From the NCBI RefSeq assembly GCF_016722785.1, contig NZ_JAEQNE010000002.1:620001-684000 (forward strand): 64,000 nt of DNA, given 5' to 3'. The translations under genes and the position numbers were made by a program. The notes under the pieces are model-generated. The model did no database searches, was not told the origin of the DNA, and saw only the letters and a program-made list of their open reading frames with translations. Positions 36,542-45,282 of the stretch are shown here, in pieces. This DNA comes from Ramlibacter monticola. GTDB taxonomy: Bacteria; Pseudomonadota; Gammaproteobacteria; Burkholderiales; Burkholderiaceae_C. Numbering within the stretch: the stretch's first letter is position 1; each line of letters opens with the position of its first letter.

Positions 36542-36955
36542 CTAGTGCCAGCCGCTCAGGAAGATCCCGAGGTTCGCGAGGAAGGCCAGCGCCCAGATGG
36601 CGGAGCGCGCGGTGGGGAATCCGGCCACGTACATCACGATGTAGATGATGCGAAGCGTGACGAAAAGGACCGCCAGGATGTCCAGCCGCGTCTGCGGCGC
36701 GCCCACTTGGTGGGCGATGATCACGGCGCCGATGAAGAAGGGCAGCGCCTCGAAGCTGTTGCCCTGCGCCGCGTCGGCGCGCGCCTTCCAGCCCGCCTGG
36801 CGCGCCAGCCAGCCGCGCGGGTCGCTGTTGTCGTAGCCGCCGGCAACGCGGGGCTTGCCGAAATCCCGGAACTTGGCGAGATAGCTGCAGGCATAGGGCA
36901 GCAGCACCGCGATCAGCACGCACCAGTGCGCGACGGTGAACCGCGCGTAAGTCAT
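36542..36955 (-). CDS. MAPEG family membrane protein
   Basis: A 137-residue membrane protein with four hydrophobic segments (about residues 8-26, 65-82, 88-110 and 116-134). Family features are the loop after the first segment ending in WKARADAAQGNSFEALPFFIGAVI and the LRIIYIVMYV segment. MAPEG proteins are glutathione transferase-like or eicosanoid-metabolism relatives; bacterial functions are mostly unknown. Start at ATG 36953-36955, two bases after the end of recR, so probably the last gene of the dnaX-ybaB-recR transcript. Confidence 0.88.
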   Translation of the reverse strand: MTYARFTVAHWCVLIAVLLPYACSYLAKFRDFGKPRVAGGYDNSDPRGWLARQAGWKARADAAQGNSFEALPFFIGAVIIAHQVGAPQTRLDILAVLFVTLRIIYIVMYVAGFPTARSAIWALAFLANLGIFLSGWH

Positions 36956-36957
36956 CG

Positions 36958-37551
36958 TTATCTACTCCTCCTGTCGACCAGCGCGTGCGCGATGGTCCCC
37001 AGATCCACGTATTCGAGTTCGCTGCCCGCGGGCACCCCTCGCGCGAGCCGAGTCACCTTGAGTCCACGCTGCTTCAGCGCCTCCGCGATCACGTGCGCCG
37101 TGGCCTCCCCTTCGGCCGTGAAGTTGGTGGCGAGAATCACCTCCTGCACCTCGCCATCGGTGGCGCGCGCGAACAGCTTTTCCAGGCCGATGTCCTTGGG
37201 GCCGATGCCGTCCAGGGGACTCAGCTTGCCCATGAGGACGAAGTAGAGCCCGTTGTAGGCCTGCGTGCGTTCCACCGCGGCCTGGTCGGCCGGCGTCTCC
37301 ACCACGCACAGCTTGCCGCGATCGCGCTGCGGGCTGCGGCAAGTGGCGCACACCTCGTCTTCGGTGAAGGTGTGGCACAGGCTGCAGTGGCGGATGCGCG
37401 CGACGGCCTGCTGCAGCGCCTGCGCGAGCACCTGGGCGCCCTCGCGATCGTGCTGCAGCAGGTGGAAGGCCATGCGCGAGGCGGACTTCACGCCCACGCC
37501 CGGCAGGTGCCGCAGCGCCTCGACCAGCGCCTGGAGGGAAGGTTCGGCCAA
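36958..37551 (-). CDS. recR: Recombination mediator protein RecR
   Basis: A 197-residue protein that works with RecO and RecF to load RecA at gaps. It has the N-terminal helix-hairpin-helix ([17 protein letters not shown]), the four-cysteine zinc finger [16 protein letters not shown], the Toprim domain beginning [14 protein letters not shown], and the C-terminal [16 protein letters not shown] segment. Length is normal. It starts four bases after ybaB. Confidence 0.96.
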   Translation of the reverse strand: MAEPSLQALVEALRHLPGVGVKSASRMAFHLLQHDREGAQVLAQALQQAVARIRHCSLCHTFTEDEVCATCRSPQRDRGKLCVVETPADQAAVERTQAYNGLYFVLMGKLSPLDGIGPKDIGLEKLFARATDGEVQEVILATNFTAEGEATAHVIAEALKQRGLKVTRLARGVPAGSELEYVDLGTIAHALVDRRSR

Positions 37552-37555
37552 ACGC

Positions 37556-37879
37556 TCAGAAAGGCAGCTTCATGCCGGGGGGCAGGCCCGCGGTGAGCTT
37601 GCCCATCTTCTCCTGCGTGGTCTCTTCGGCCTTGCGCACGGCGGCGTTGAAGGCGGCGGCCACGAGGTCTTCCAGCATGTCCTTGTCGTCCGCGAGCAGG
37701 GTCGGATCGATGGTCACGCGCTTCACGTCGTGCTTGCAGGTCATCACGACCTTCACGAGGCCGGCGCCGGATTCGCCGGTGACCTCGATGAGGGCCAGCT
37801 CCTCCTGCGCCTTCTTCAGGTTGTCCTGCATTGCCTGGGCCTGCTTCATCAGACCTGCCAGCTGTCCCTTGTTGAACAT
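37556..37879 (-). CDS. ybaB: YbaB/EbfC family nucleoid-associated protein
   Basis: A 107-residue dimeric DNA-binding protein. Signature parts are the N-terminal helix [26 protein letters not shown], the [16 protein letters not shown] strand region and [22 protein letters not shown]. The C-terminus ends [11 protein letters not shown] chose ATG 37877-37879 (MFNKGQLAG), the normal family start; the longer frame overlaps upstream non-coding sequence. It lies in the conserved dnaX-ybaB-recR order. Confidence 0.95.
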   Translation of the reverse strand: MFNKGQLAGLMKQAQAMQDNLKKAQEELALIEVTGESGAGLVKVVMTCKHDVKRVTIDPTLLADDKDMLEDLVAAAFNAAVRKAEETTQEKMGKLTAGLPPGMKLPF

Positions 37880-37892
37880 GGTTTCGCTCTCT

Positions 37893-39683
37893 TCAGTGTT
37901 TCTCGACGGGCTTGATGCTGCCCGGCACGATTTTCGCCCCAAACTCGCGCTGCATCTGCTGCACGAACGGGTCGTTCAGGATGATCTGTTCGGCCGCCTG
38001 CTGCCGCCGCGCCGCCGCCGCGGCATTGCGCCTGGCCGGGCTGTCGCCCACGGCGCCGACCTCGACCGACAGGTCCACGGCGTGGCCGGCCGCCTGCAGC
38101 GCCGTCTTCAGGCGTTCGCGGGCGGCGGGCTGGTTGAGGGACTCGCGCTCCACCCGCAGCATCCAGTGGCCCTCGTCGCGCGCCACCAGCTGCGCCTGCA
38201 GCGCGAGTTCGCGCACGAGCGCGGTGATGGCCTCGCGCTCGACGAGCTGCTGCACGGTGGCATACCAGAAGTCGCCGTCGGGGGTGGTGACCACGGTGGG
38301 GGCGCCGGAGGTCGCTTCGCGCGCGGGCTCGGGCGGCACGCGGACCGGGACGCCGACGATGTCGCCAGTGTCGGAGGCGGGTGAAGCGGGAGCCGCGGGC
38401 GGGCGGGCGCCGGCCTGGCGCGGTTCGACGACGGGGAGGACGTGGCCGGGAGGGGCCGCGGGGCGCGGTGACGGGGCGTCCGCGACCGGCTGCGGACTGC
38501 TCGCCGGTTGGAGGTGAGCGGCGACAGGACGAACGCCAGCGCCCGGGCCCGCCTCACTCCTCTTCAGAGTTTTTTTTTGAGCCGCCCCCGGCTTGAATGC
38601 CAGCAGCCGCAGCAACACCATCGTGAGTGCCGCGTATTCGTCCGGCGCCAGCCCCAGCTCCGCCCGTCCATGCAGGCAGATGCTGTAAAGGAGCTGCGTC
38701 TCGTCCGCCGGCAGCAGCTCCGCGAGCCGCGCGATGGTCGCGCCTTCTTCGTCGCCGGCATCGGCCGCTTCCGGCACCGCCTGCAGCACCGCCATGCGCT
38801 GCAGGACCAGGCTCATCTCCTCGAGCGCCGCGCCGGCACTGAGGCCATGCAGGCGCAAGTCCTCGGACGTCTCCACCACGGTCTTGCCGTCGCCCTGCGC
38901 CAGCGCCTCGACGAGGCGGAACACGTGGCTGCGGTCCACGCTGCCCAGCATCTGGCGCACCGCGGGCTCGCGCAACTGGCCGCCGCCGAAGGCGATCGCC
39001 TGGTCGGTGAGCGACAGCGCGTCGCGCATCGAGCCGCGCGCGGCGCGGGAGAGCAGGCGCAGCGCCTGGGCGTCGGCCGGCACCGCCTCGGCTTCCAGCA
39101 CGCGCACCAGGTGCTCCTGCACGGTCTCCGGCGCCATGGGGCGCAGGTTGAACTGCAGGCAGCGCGAAAGGACGGTCACCGGCACCTTCTGCGGATCGGT
39201 GGTCGCCAGCACGAACTTGAGGTACTCGGGCGGCTCCTCCAGCGTCTTCAGCATGGCGTTGAAGGCGTGCCCCGTGAGCATGTGCACTTCGTCGATCATG
39301 AAGACCTTGAAGCGGCCCTGCACCGGCTTGTAGACCGCCTGCTCCAGCAGTTGCTGGACCTCGTCGACGCCGCGGTTGGAGGCCGCGTCGAGCTCGGTGT
39401 AGTCGACGAAGCGGCCGCTGTCGATGTCGGTGCAGGCCTGGCACACGCCGCAGGGCGTGGCGGTGATGCCGCCCTGCCCGTCCGGGCCCTGGCAGTTGAG
39501 CGACTTGGCGAGGATGCGCGAGACGGTCGTCTTGCCGACGCCGCGCGTGCCGGTGAACAGGTAGGCGTGGTGCAGCCTCCGCTGCTCCAGCGCGTTGGTG
39601 AGAGCCTGCACCACGTGCTCCTGGCCGACCATCTGGGAGAAGGTCCGGGGCCGGTACTTCCGGGCGAGCACGAGGTAAGACAT
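37893..39683 (-). CDS. dnaX: DNA polymerase III subunits gamma and tau
   Basis: A 596-residue clamp-loader subunit. Domains I-III (to about residue 370) have Walker [10 protein letters not shown], the zinc-finger cysteines in [32 protein letters not shown] and SRC motif [12 protein letters not shown]. Then come a Pro/Ala linker and the polymerase/DnaB-binding C-terminal domains. A run of nine A (38570-38578 on the complement) at codon about 369-371 forms an A AAA AAA slippery site. A -1 shift gives NSEEE and stop, a +1 shift gives stop sooner; either would make a gamma-like product of about 375 residues. Confidence 0.95.
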   Translation of the reverse strand: MSYLVLARKYRPRTFSQMVGQEHVVQALTNALEQRRLHHAYLFTGTRGVGKTTVSRILAKSLNCQGPDGQGGITATPCGVCQACTDIDSGRFVDYTELDAASNRGVDEVQQLLEQAVYKPVQGRFKVFMIDEVHMLTGHAFNAMLKTLEEPPEYLKFVLATTDPQKVPVTVLSRCLQFNLRPMAPETVQEHLVRVLEAEAVPADAQALRLLSRAARGSMRDALSLTDQAIAFGGGQLREPAVRQMLGSVDRSHVFRLVEALAQGDGKTVVETSEDLRLHGLSAGAALEEMSLVLQRMAVLQAVPEAADAGDEEGATIARLAELLPADETQLLYSICLHGRAELGLAPDEYAALTMVLLRLLAFKPGAAQKKTLKRSEAGPGAGVRPVAAHLQPASSPQPVADAPSPRPAAPPGHVLPVVEPRQAGARPPAAPASPASDTGDIVGVPVRVPPEPAREATSGAPTVVTTPDGDFWYATVQQLVEREAITALVRELALQAQLVARDEGHWMLRVERESLNQPAARERLKTALQAAGHAVDLSVEVGAVGDSPARRNAAAAARRQQAAEQIILNDPFVQQMQREFGAKIVPGSIKPVEKH

Positions 39684-39741
39684 GCGCCCGATTCTAAGGG
39701 GGGGCTTCCGCCCCTCCCGGCGCGGTGCTCGCGCTCTCGCC

Positions 39742-39747
39742 TACAAT
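39742..39747 (+). promoter_or_regulatory. -10 element of the 4.5S RNA promoter
   Basis: TACAAT lies about ten bases before the expected 5' end of the 4.5S RNA. A -35 match is weak in this GC-rich stretch. Confidence 0.5.
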
Positions 39748-39755
39748 ACGCCCTG

Positions 39756-39850
39756 ACGGGCCTCCCCGCATGGTGAAGCGGCCAACCGGGTCAGGTGGGG
39801 AACCAAGCAGCCCTAACTGTGGAGCCAGTGCCGGGGGTAAGGCTCGTCTT
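39756..39850 (+). ncRNA. ffs: Signal recognition particle RNA (4.5S, small bacterial type)
   Basis: About 95 nt that can fold into the single long SRP hairpin. The universally conserved domain IV is GGTCAGGTGGGGAACCAAGC followed by AGCCC. The outer stem pairs GGGCCTCCCC near the start with GCCGGGGGTAAGGCTC near the end. It lies beside dnaX on the opposite strand, a common place for ffs in Burkholderiales. Ends are estimated to within about five bases. Confidence 0.9.
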
Positions 39851-39875
39851 CAATACCCCAGCAGACGCCTCTTTG

Positions 39876-40013
39876 GATCAAGGACTTGGCTTCGGCCAGG
39901 CCCCTCCAGGAGGCGGCTGTGTCACCTGCCTGTGTCACCTCGGGTGTCACGTTATCAAGGTGGATCACCCTGATGGCGTCCCTGACCGGGCTTTTTTTCT
40001 CCCGCGTATCTGA
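39876..40013 (+). pseudogene. Possible remnant of a CaiB/BaiF CoA-transferase gene
   Basis: A short stretch reading LDQGLGFGQAPPGGG, then LGCHVIKVDHPDGVPDRAF (VIKVDHPDG at 39951-39977). This resembles the N-terminal dLGAeVIKVEhPdGdp.R block of family III CoA-transferases. The frame then stops at 40013 with no continuation in any frame. It lies between ffs and a Bug-type binding protein; such binding proteins are often encoded beside CoA-transferases. The likeness is short and the call is tentative. Confidence 0.3.
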
Positions 40014-40195
40014 GGGTCATGCTGCCCGCCGGCCACCCTGCCGCGGCAAGGTACGCTGAGGCCCCAGTCACCCGCAGCTTCGAAACGTGTTCGAGGTAGT
40101 CCCATGGGGTCCGGTGCACCCCGCTCGTTACACCCACGCATTCCAAGGAAGCGGACGCGCAGAGCAGAGCAGCGACGTGTCGGGCGGGCCAGCGC
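40014..40195. other. Gap without recognisable genes
   Basis: Between the possible CoA-transferase fragment and the Bug protein gene there is no credible coding frame. A CCGGGC followed by seven T at about 39997-40009 just before it could be part of a decayed terminator. I see no repeat or RNA here. Confidence 0.4.
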
Positions 40196-41191
40196 TCACT
40201 CGGGCCGAATGCGCGTGGTCTTGACGACCTTCTGCCAGCGCGGGACTTCGCGGGCGATCTGCTGGGTGAGCGCCTGCGGCGAGCCCGGCGTGGCTTCGAC
40301 AGCCCGGTCCGCGAAGTCGGTCAGCAGCGCCTCGGACGCCAGCGCCTTGTTCAGGTGCTCGTTCAGCAAGGCGATGATGTCGCCCGGGGTGCCAGCGGGC
40401 GCCAGCAGCCCGTACCACTGATCCGTCTCGAACTCACGGGTGGCCGGCAGGCTTTCCGCGATGGTCGGCACGTTCGGCAGCAGGGGGAGCCGTTTCGTGC
40501 TGCCGACCGCCAGCGCGCGCACCTTGCCCATGCGGATCAGCGCCATCAGGCCGGGAGTACCGGTGAAGACGACCTGTACGCCATCGGACAGGAGTTCCTT
40601 CACGGAATCGGCACTGCCACGGTAAGGGATGTGCAGCATCGGCGCGCCGGTCTGCAACTTGAGCATTTCCATCGTCGCCTGCGCGGTGCTGCCGCTCCCC
40701 GGCGAGCCGTACGCGATACGGCCCGGGCGTGACTTCGCCAGTTCCACCAAGTCCTTGAGCGAGCGCGCGGGAAGCGAGGACTTCACCGCAAGGAGGTTGG
40801 GGACGCGGGCCACCAAGCCGATGGGCACGAAGCTGCTCAAGGGGTCGTACGCGAGGTTGGGGTAGAGGGCGGGGGCGATCGCCAGCGTGCCGACGTGCCC
40901 CATAAGCAGCGTGTAACCATCCGCGGGCATGCGCGCGACGCGCTCTGCCCCGAAGACGCCGCCGGATCCAGGCACGTTGTCGATGACGACCTGCTGGCCG
41001 AGGCTGCGCGCCAGCGCCGCGCCAAGTGCATGCGCCAGAAAATCGTTGGAACCGCCAGGCGTGAAGGGCACGACGATATGCAGCGCGCGCGAGGGGTAGC
41101 TCTCCGCGAGGGCTGGCCAAGCCAGCGGGAGTGTGCAACCGGCCGCAAGACCCAGTACAGCACGGCGATTCAGGGTCGGAAGCGGCGGCAT
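40196..41191 (-). CDS. Bug family solute-binding protein (tripartite tricarboxylate transporter type)
   Basis: A 331-residue periplasmic binding protein of the Bug/TctC family, greatly expanded in Burkholderiales and binding carboxylates and similar solutes. It has a signal (LNRRAVLGLAAGC, cut near ALAES) and the family blocks YPSRALHIVVPFTPGGSNDFLA, VVIDNVPGSGGVFGAERVA, YGSPGSGSTAQATMEML and HIPYRGSADSVKELLSDGVQ. The C-terminus is normal. No TctA or TctB gene is nearby, as is usual for these orphan proteins. The possible CoA-transferase remnant beyond it suggests a former catabolic cluster. Confidence 0.92.
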   Translation of the reverse strand: MPPLPTLNRRAVLGLAAGCTLPLAWPALAESYPSRALHIVVPFTPGGSNDFLAHALGAALARSLGQQVVIDNVPGSGGVFGAERVARMPADGYTLLMGHVGTLAIAPALYPNLAYDPLSSFVPIGLVARVPNLLAVKSSLPARSLKDLVELAKSRPGRIAYGSPGSGSTAQATMEMLKLQTGAPMLHIPYRGSADSVKELLSDGVQVVFTGTPGLMALIRMGKVRALAVGSTKRLPLLPNVPTIAESLPATREFETDQWYGLLAPAGTPGDIIALLNEHLNKALASEALLTDFADRAVEATPGSPQALTQQIAREVPRWQKVVKTTRIRPE

Positions 41192-41407
41192 ATGTCAATC
41201 ATCCAGAACGATGAAGGATACAGCGGGTTCCGGACGCGCCCGCACCCGCGCTCAGGGGTAACCGGGTTGGGTTCACGAAGGATGGATTTCAGGCTGTTCC
41301 AGGCGCCCGCCGCATTCGCATCTGTGGCGCCGACGACTCCGGTATCGACGCCAGCGGTTTGCAGCACCAGCTTGCAGAACCCCGCGTGCCGCGCACCGCC
41401 TGCTGCA

Positions 41408-41689
41408 TCAACCCCTCTGGCACTCCGCCATGAACTTCCTGCGCTCGTCGGCCTTCTTGTACTGGGCCGCCTCGTTGCAGGACTTCATGACCTCGCCCTG
41501 GCGCTTCCTCCCCTCCGACAGGCAGGAGGAGACGAACCTGTTCCTGTCCTGCCCCTTCAGTTCCCTGTAGTGGGCCTCGGCGTTGCAGGTGGTCGCGAGT
41601 TGCTGCTGCGGCGTGGGCTCCTTCAGGTCTGTCGCCTGCACGCCGATGGAGATCACGGTCATGGCGACGACCGCGGCGATCTTCTTCAT
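41408..41689 (-). CDS. PsiF repeat-containing exported protein
   Basis: A 93-residue protein with a Sec signal (residues 1-20, MKKIAAVVAMTVISIGVQAT). It carries two PsiF-type repeats, each with a Cys at both ends: CNAEAHYRELKGQDRNRFVSSC and CNEAAQYKKADERRKFMAEC. PsiF in E. coli is phosphate-starvation induced, but its role is unknown. ATG 41687-41689 is chosen because the signal peptide begins exactly there; the longer frame upstream has no family resemblance. A 216-bp gap to the Bug gene holds nothing recognisable. Confidence 0.75.
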   Translation of the reverse strand: MKKIAAVVAMTVISIGVQATDLKEPTPQQQLATTCNAEAHYRELKGQDRNRFVSSCLSEGRKRQGEVMKSCNEAAQYKKADERRKFMAECQRG

Positions 41690-42009
41690 GATGATGGATC
41701 CCGGGATGATCCCGGATTCGATCACGGCAGCCAGCCGATGGACAAGCCGCCGGGCGAGCCGTGTTGAGGGAGGGTCAAATCCTGCGACTCGAGGTCCCGC
41801 AGCATCCTTCGCGCCATCGCGCCTGGCCTTGGAGGCAGGCCAATGTTGCCCCGCAGGCCCCATGTTCCACCACGATGCCGCGGTCCTGCGAACAATTTCA
41901 CGGAAGCCTCTGCCGCCGGCCCGCCCATCGGATGCATCGTTGGCGCGCCGCATTCCCAGACGAGAAACATCCGATTACATTCGTCTCCAACGACGAGGAG
42001 GAAGGGAAC

Positions 42010-42483
42010 GTGGCAGGTTCATCGGGCAGTGCACCCGGATCGATGTCCAGGCCGGCGCCGGGGCACGAGATCGAGGTGGTCGAGAAGAACACCGACACGT
42101 CCTGGGCGCTGTTCCAGGCCCTGCTGAACGAGCAGGAGCGCGGTTTCGGCAAGACCGAGCCTGCGGAGCTGCAGTCCGCGAATCCCGCGGCCGCCTCTCC
42201 CAGCCTCGCCATCGACACGGTGTTGCAGGAGGCGCGCCGCAACAACCGCGTGTGCCCGCAGCCCCTGGCCTGGCAGCGCCTCTACGACTGGCTCCCGAAC
42301 AAGACACCCCAGCTGGGGAAGGTGCCCGCCTCGCGCGCCGAGTGGGACCACATGCCCGCCCTGGAAAAGCGCATCCGCCTGTGCGAGCACATCGAATGGG
42401 CGGCCGCGCAGGGGGTGTTGCACCAGGTGCACGAAGCCCTCAGGAAGCTGCCCGAGGACCGCTGGCACCACATCGGGGAATAG
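42010..42483 (+). CDS. Conserved-looking hypothetical protein
   Basis: A 157-residue, soluble, largely helical protein I do not recognise. The C-terminal two thirds have natural composition, with blocks QPLAWQRLYDWLPNKTPQLG, RAEWDHMPALEKRIRLCEHIEWAAAQG and a histidine-containing end DRWHHIGE. The start is taken as GTG 42010, which has AGGAGGAAG just upstream; the in-frame sequence before it is Pro/Arg/His-rich and unlikely to be coding. No signal peptide or transmembrane segment. Confidence 0.6.
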   Translation: MAGSSGSAPGSMSRPAPGHEIEVVEKNTDTSWALFQALLNEQERGFGKTEPAELQSANPAAASPSLAIDTVLQEARRNNRVCPQPLAWQRLYDWLPNKTPQLGKVPASRAEWDHMPALEKRIRLCEHIEWAAAQGVLHQVHEALRKLPEDRWHHIGE

Positions 42484-42630
42484 CCGCAGCGGCACGTGCG
42501 CGCCATCCGTCGGCTGTCCTCCACCTTCCGGGCGACCGCCGGGCACCTTCTTACAACCACCACTGCCAACTTCCCACAAACTTCCCGTACTGCCCTGCCT
42601 AGACTGCGCTGCATCACTGGGAGGTGAGCA

Positions 42631-43269
42631 ATGGAGAAGGCCGCTACCGCCGGCAGAAGGACCGCCGGCGCACCGAGGAAGCTGCACCAGGCTGTCGGCG
42701 CCTTGCTGGCGCTGAGTGCGGCTTGCCCGGCCGTGTGGGCGCAGGAGTCCGGGCAGCCGCCTGCCGAGATCCTGCTGGCGCAGGCCCCGACGGACCCGGC
42801 CGTGCGGGTGCAGGTGCAGACGAGCGCGCTGCCGCGCCTCGAGGCGCCCGACTCCGGCTTCCAGGCTCCGCGGATCGACGTTTCCCTGTTCCCCGGCACG
42901 CGGCCCTCGGGACTGGGCGCCCTGGTGGGCATGAGCGGCTTCACGGTGCGCCAGACGCCGCAGCCGATCGGGCTGCAGTCCCAGCGGCCGAGCATCGACC
43001 TGGGCCTGCGCTTCAGCCAGCGCGTGCAGAGCCAGCAGGTCGACATCATGGCCTGGCGGCGCATGAGCTCCGACGACGACGCCTACGCGCTGGTCACCTC
43101 GCGCCAGCCCGTGTACGGCGCGCGCGTGGAAATGAACCTCTCCACCGCCGGCAAGAGCGGCCTCGCGGCAGACCTCGGCTTCGTCGGCCTGCAGATGGAA
43201 GGCGGTGCGCGCATTTCCATCAAGCGCAAGAACGGCGGCCCGATGGTCTACTACCGCTCCAACTTCTGA
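42631..43269 (+). CDS. Exported protein of unknown function
   Basis: A 212-residue protein with a signal (residues about 18-37, ending PAVWAQE). The mature part has a Pro/Gln-rich segment, then a region of alternating hydrophobic/polar residues (GLGALVGMSGFTVRQT, SIDLGLRFSQRVQSQQVDIMAWRR, YGARVEMNLST, AADLGFVGLQMEGGARISIKRK). It ends in Phe (VYYRSNF), which together suggest a small outer-membrane beta-barrel or surface strand protein. ATG 42631 follows GGGAGGTGAG. Family not recognised. Confidence 0.65.
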   Translation: MEKAATAGRRTAGAPRKLHQAVGALLALSAACPAVWAQESGQPPAEILLAQAPTDPAVRVQVQTSALPRLEAPDSGFQAPRIDVSLFPGTRPSGLGALVGMSGFTVRQTPQPIGLQSQRPSIDLGLRFSQRVQSQQVDIMAWRRMSSDDDAYALVTSRQPVYGARVEMNLSTAGKSGLAADLGFVGLQMEGGARISIKRKNGGPMVYYRSNF

Positions 43270-43422
43270 GCCAGGCGGCACGGCGATTCCGCCGCGCCGC
43301 TTTCCCCTATCGCCGCGATAGGGGACTCCATTCCTCCACGCCGGAAGTGCTGCCCGGTTTCTGTCACAATTTCCGTGCCGCGGCTTCAGCGCCAAGCACA
43401 CCCGAAACAAGAGGAATACCCG

Positions 43423-43755
43423 ATGGCCAGCGACCTGATCAAGCACATCTCCGATGACTCCTTCGACTCCGACGTCCTGAAGGCCGACAAGCCGGTCCTG
43501 GTGGACTACTGGGCGGAGTGGTGCGGCCCGTGCAAGATGATCGCGCCCATCCTCGACGAGGTCTCCGTCGCCTACAAGGACAAGCTGCAGATCGCCAAGA
43601 TGAATGTCGACGAGAACCGCGACGTGCCGGCGCGCTTCGGCATCCGCGGCATCCCCACGCTGATGCTGTTCAAGGACGGCCAGCTCGCCGCCACCAAGGT
43701 GGGCGCGATGAGCAAGGCGCAGCTGACGGCCTTCCTCGACCAGCAATTGGCGTGA
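43423..43755 (+). CDS. trxA: Thioredoxin
   Basis: A 110-residue thioredoxin with the redox site WCGPCK in [18 protein letters not shown] and the cis-proline loop [15 protein letters not shown]. It reduces disulphides in the cytoplasm, including those of ribonucleotide reductase. ATG 43423 is chosen over an upstream in-frame ATG because GAGGAA lies just ahead and the length fits. It is followed by a terminator and by rho, the standard order in betaproteobacteria. Confidence 0.96.
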   Translation: MASDLIKHISDDSFDSDVLKADKPVLVDYWAEWCGPCKMIAPILDEVSVAYKDKLQIAKMNVDENRDVPARFGIRGIPTLMLFKDGQLAATKVGAMSKAQLTAFLDQQLA

Positions 43756-43773
43756 ACGAGCCATTCGGACGAC

Positions 43774-43808
43774 AACGGGGCCCACGGCCCCGTTTCTCAT
43801 TTTTTGCT
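43774..43808 (+). terminator. Intrinsic terminator of trxA
   Basis: A perfect 9-bp stem (43774-43782 with 43786-43794, loop CAC) followed by a T-rich stretch, TTCTCATTTTTT, 19 bp after the trxA stop. Confidence 0.85.
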
Positions 43809-43939
43809 GCATAATCCGGCCCAATCACTGATCCGCCGGCTTCGTCGGGCCAGTTCGAATTCCCGGTTCGCAGGGCACCTCTCGTCCTGCAAGCAACCTC
43901 CCCCAAGCCAACACGAAAACTCCCCACAGGGGTAACTCC

Positions 43940-45205
43940 ATGCACCTGAACGAACTCAAGGCGCTGCACGTCTCGGAAGTCCTCAAGCAGGCCGAAGAGC
44001 TCGAGATCGAGAACACCGGCCGCATGCGCAAGCAGGAGCTGATGTTCGCCATCATCAAGAAGCGCGCGCGCGCGGGCGAACAGGTCTTCGCCGACGGGGT
44101 GCTGGAGATCCTGCCGGACGGCTTCGGCTTCTTGCGCAGCCCCGACACGAGCTACACCGCGAGCACGGACGACATCTACATCTCCCCCTCGCAGGTGCGC
44201 CGCTTCAACCTGCACACGGGCGACATGATCGAGGGCGAAGTCAGGACGCCGAAGGACGGCGAGCGCTACTTCGCGCTGACCAAGCTCGACAAGGTCAACG
44301 GCGGCCTACCGGAGGACAACAAGCACAAGATCATGTTCGAGAACCTGACGCCGCTGTTCCCCCGGGAACAGATGCGTCTGGAACGCGACAACCTCAAGAG
44401 CGAAGAGAACATCACCGGCCGGGTGATCGACATCATCGCGCCGATCGGCAAGGGCCAGCGGGCGCTGATCGTCGCGCCGCCCAAGAGCGGCAAGACGGTG
44501 ATGATGCAGCACATGGCGCACGCCATCGCCGCCAACTACCCGGACAGCTACATGATGGTGCTGCTGGTGGACGAGCGGCCCGAGGAAGTGACGGACATGC
44601 AGCGCTCGGTGAAGGCCGAAGTGATCGCGTCCACCTTCGACGAACCGGCCGCGCGCCACGTGCACGTCGCCGAGATGGTGATCGAGCGCGCCAAGCGCCT
44701 GGTCGAACTGAAGAAGGACGTGGTGATCCTGCTCGACTCGATCACCCGCCTCGCCCGCGCCTACAACAACGTCGTGCCCTCCTCCGGCAAGGTGCTCACC
44801 GGTGGCGTCGACGCCAACGCGCTGCAGCGGCCCAAGCGCTTCCTGGGCGCGGCGCGCAACGTGGAGGAAGGCGGCTCGCTGACCATCATCGCCACCGCGC
44901 TGATCGACACCGGCTCGCGCATGGACGAAGTGATCTTCGAGGAGTTCAAGGGCACGGGCAACAGCGAACTGCACCTCGACCGCCGCCTGTACGAAAAGCG
45001 CGTGTTCCCCTCGATCCAGCTCAATCGCTCCGGCACCCGCCGCGAGGAACTGCTGCTGGCCCCCGAGGTGCTGCAGAAGACCCGCATCCTGCGCCAGTTC
45101 ATGTACAACATGGACGAGATCGAGGCGATGGAGATGGTGCTGAAGTCCATGAAGGCCACGAAGTCCAACGTGGAGTTCTTCGACATGATGCGCCGCGGCG
45201 GCTGA
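43940..45205 (+). CDS. rho: Transcription termination factor Rho
   Basis: A 421-residue hexameric RNA helicase. The N-terminal helix bundle and cold-shock-like RNA-binding domain include [21 protein letters not shown]. The ATPase has Walker [13 protein letters not shown], Walker [18 protein letters not shown], the Q-loop region [15 protein letters not shown] and the arginine finger block [17 protein letters not shown]. Length is that of compact proteobacterial Rho. A leader of about 130 nt precedes it, with CATAAT at 43810-43815 as a possible -10. Rho leaders are commonly self-attenuated, but that is not shown here. Confidence 0.97.
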   Translation: MHLNELKALHVSEVLKQAEELEIENTGRMRKQELMFAIIKKRARAGEQVFADGVLEILPDGFGFLRSPDTSYTASTDDIYISPSQVRRFNLHTGDMIEGEVRTPKDGERYFALTKLDKVNGGLPEDNKHKIMFENLTPLFPREQMRLERDNLKSEENITGRVIDIIAPIGKGQRALIVAPPKSGKTVMMQHMAHAIAANYPDSYMMVLLVDERPEEVTDMQRSVKAEVIASTFDEPAARHVHVAEMVIERAKRLVELKKDVVILLDSITRLARAYNNVVPSSGKVLTGGVDANALQRPKRFLGAARNVEEGGSLTIIATALIDTGSRMDEVIFEEFKGTGNSELHLDRRLYEKRVFPSIQLNRSGTRREELLLAPEVLQKTRILRQFMYNMDEIEAMEMVLKSMKATKSNVEFFDMMRRGG

Positions 45206-45229
45206 GTTCCTCCCCCCCGCGAACGCAAG

Positions 45230-45254
45230 AAGCCCGGCGCCGCCGGGCTTTTTT
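45230..45254 (+). terminator. Intrinsic terminator of rho
   Basis: A perfect 9-bp stem (45230-45238 with 45242-45250, loop GCC) followed by a six-T run, 25 bp after the rho stop. Confidence 0.92.
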
Positions 45255-45282
45255 CTTGCGCGTTCCGCAGCATCATCGGCCC

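Noticed and set aside
41170..41367. A 65-residue minus-strand frame upstream of the PsiF-type gene
   Set aside because: It overlaps the start of the Bug protein gene, has no ribosome site and matches no family I recognise.
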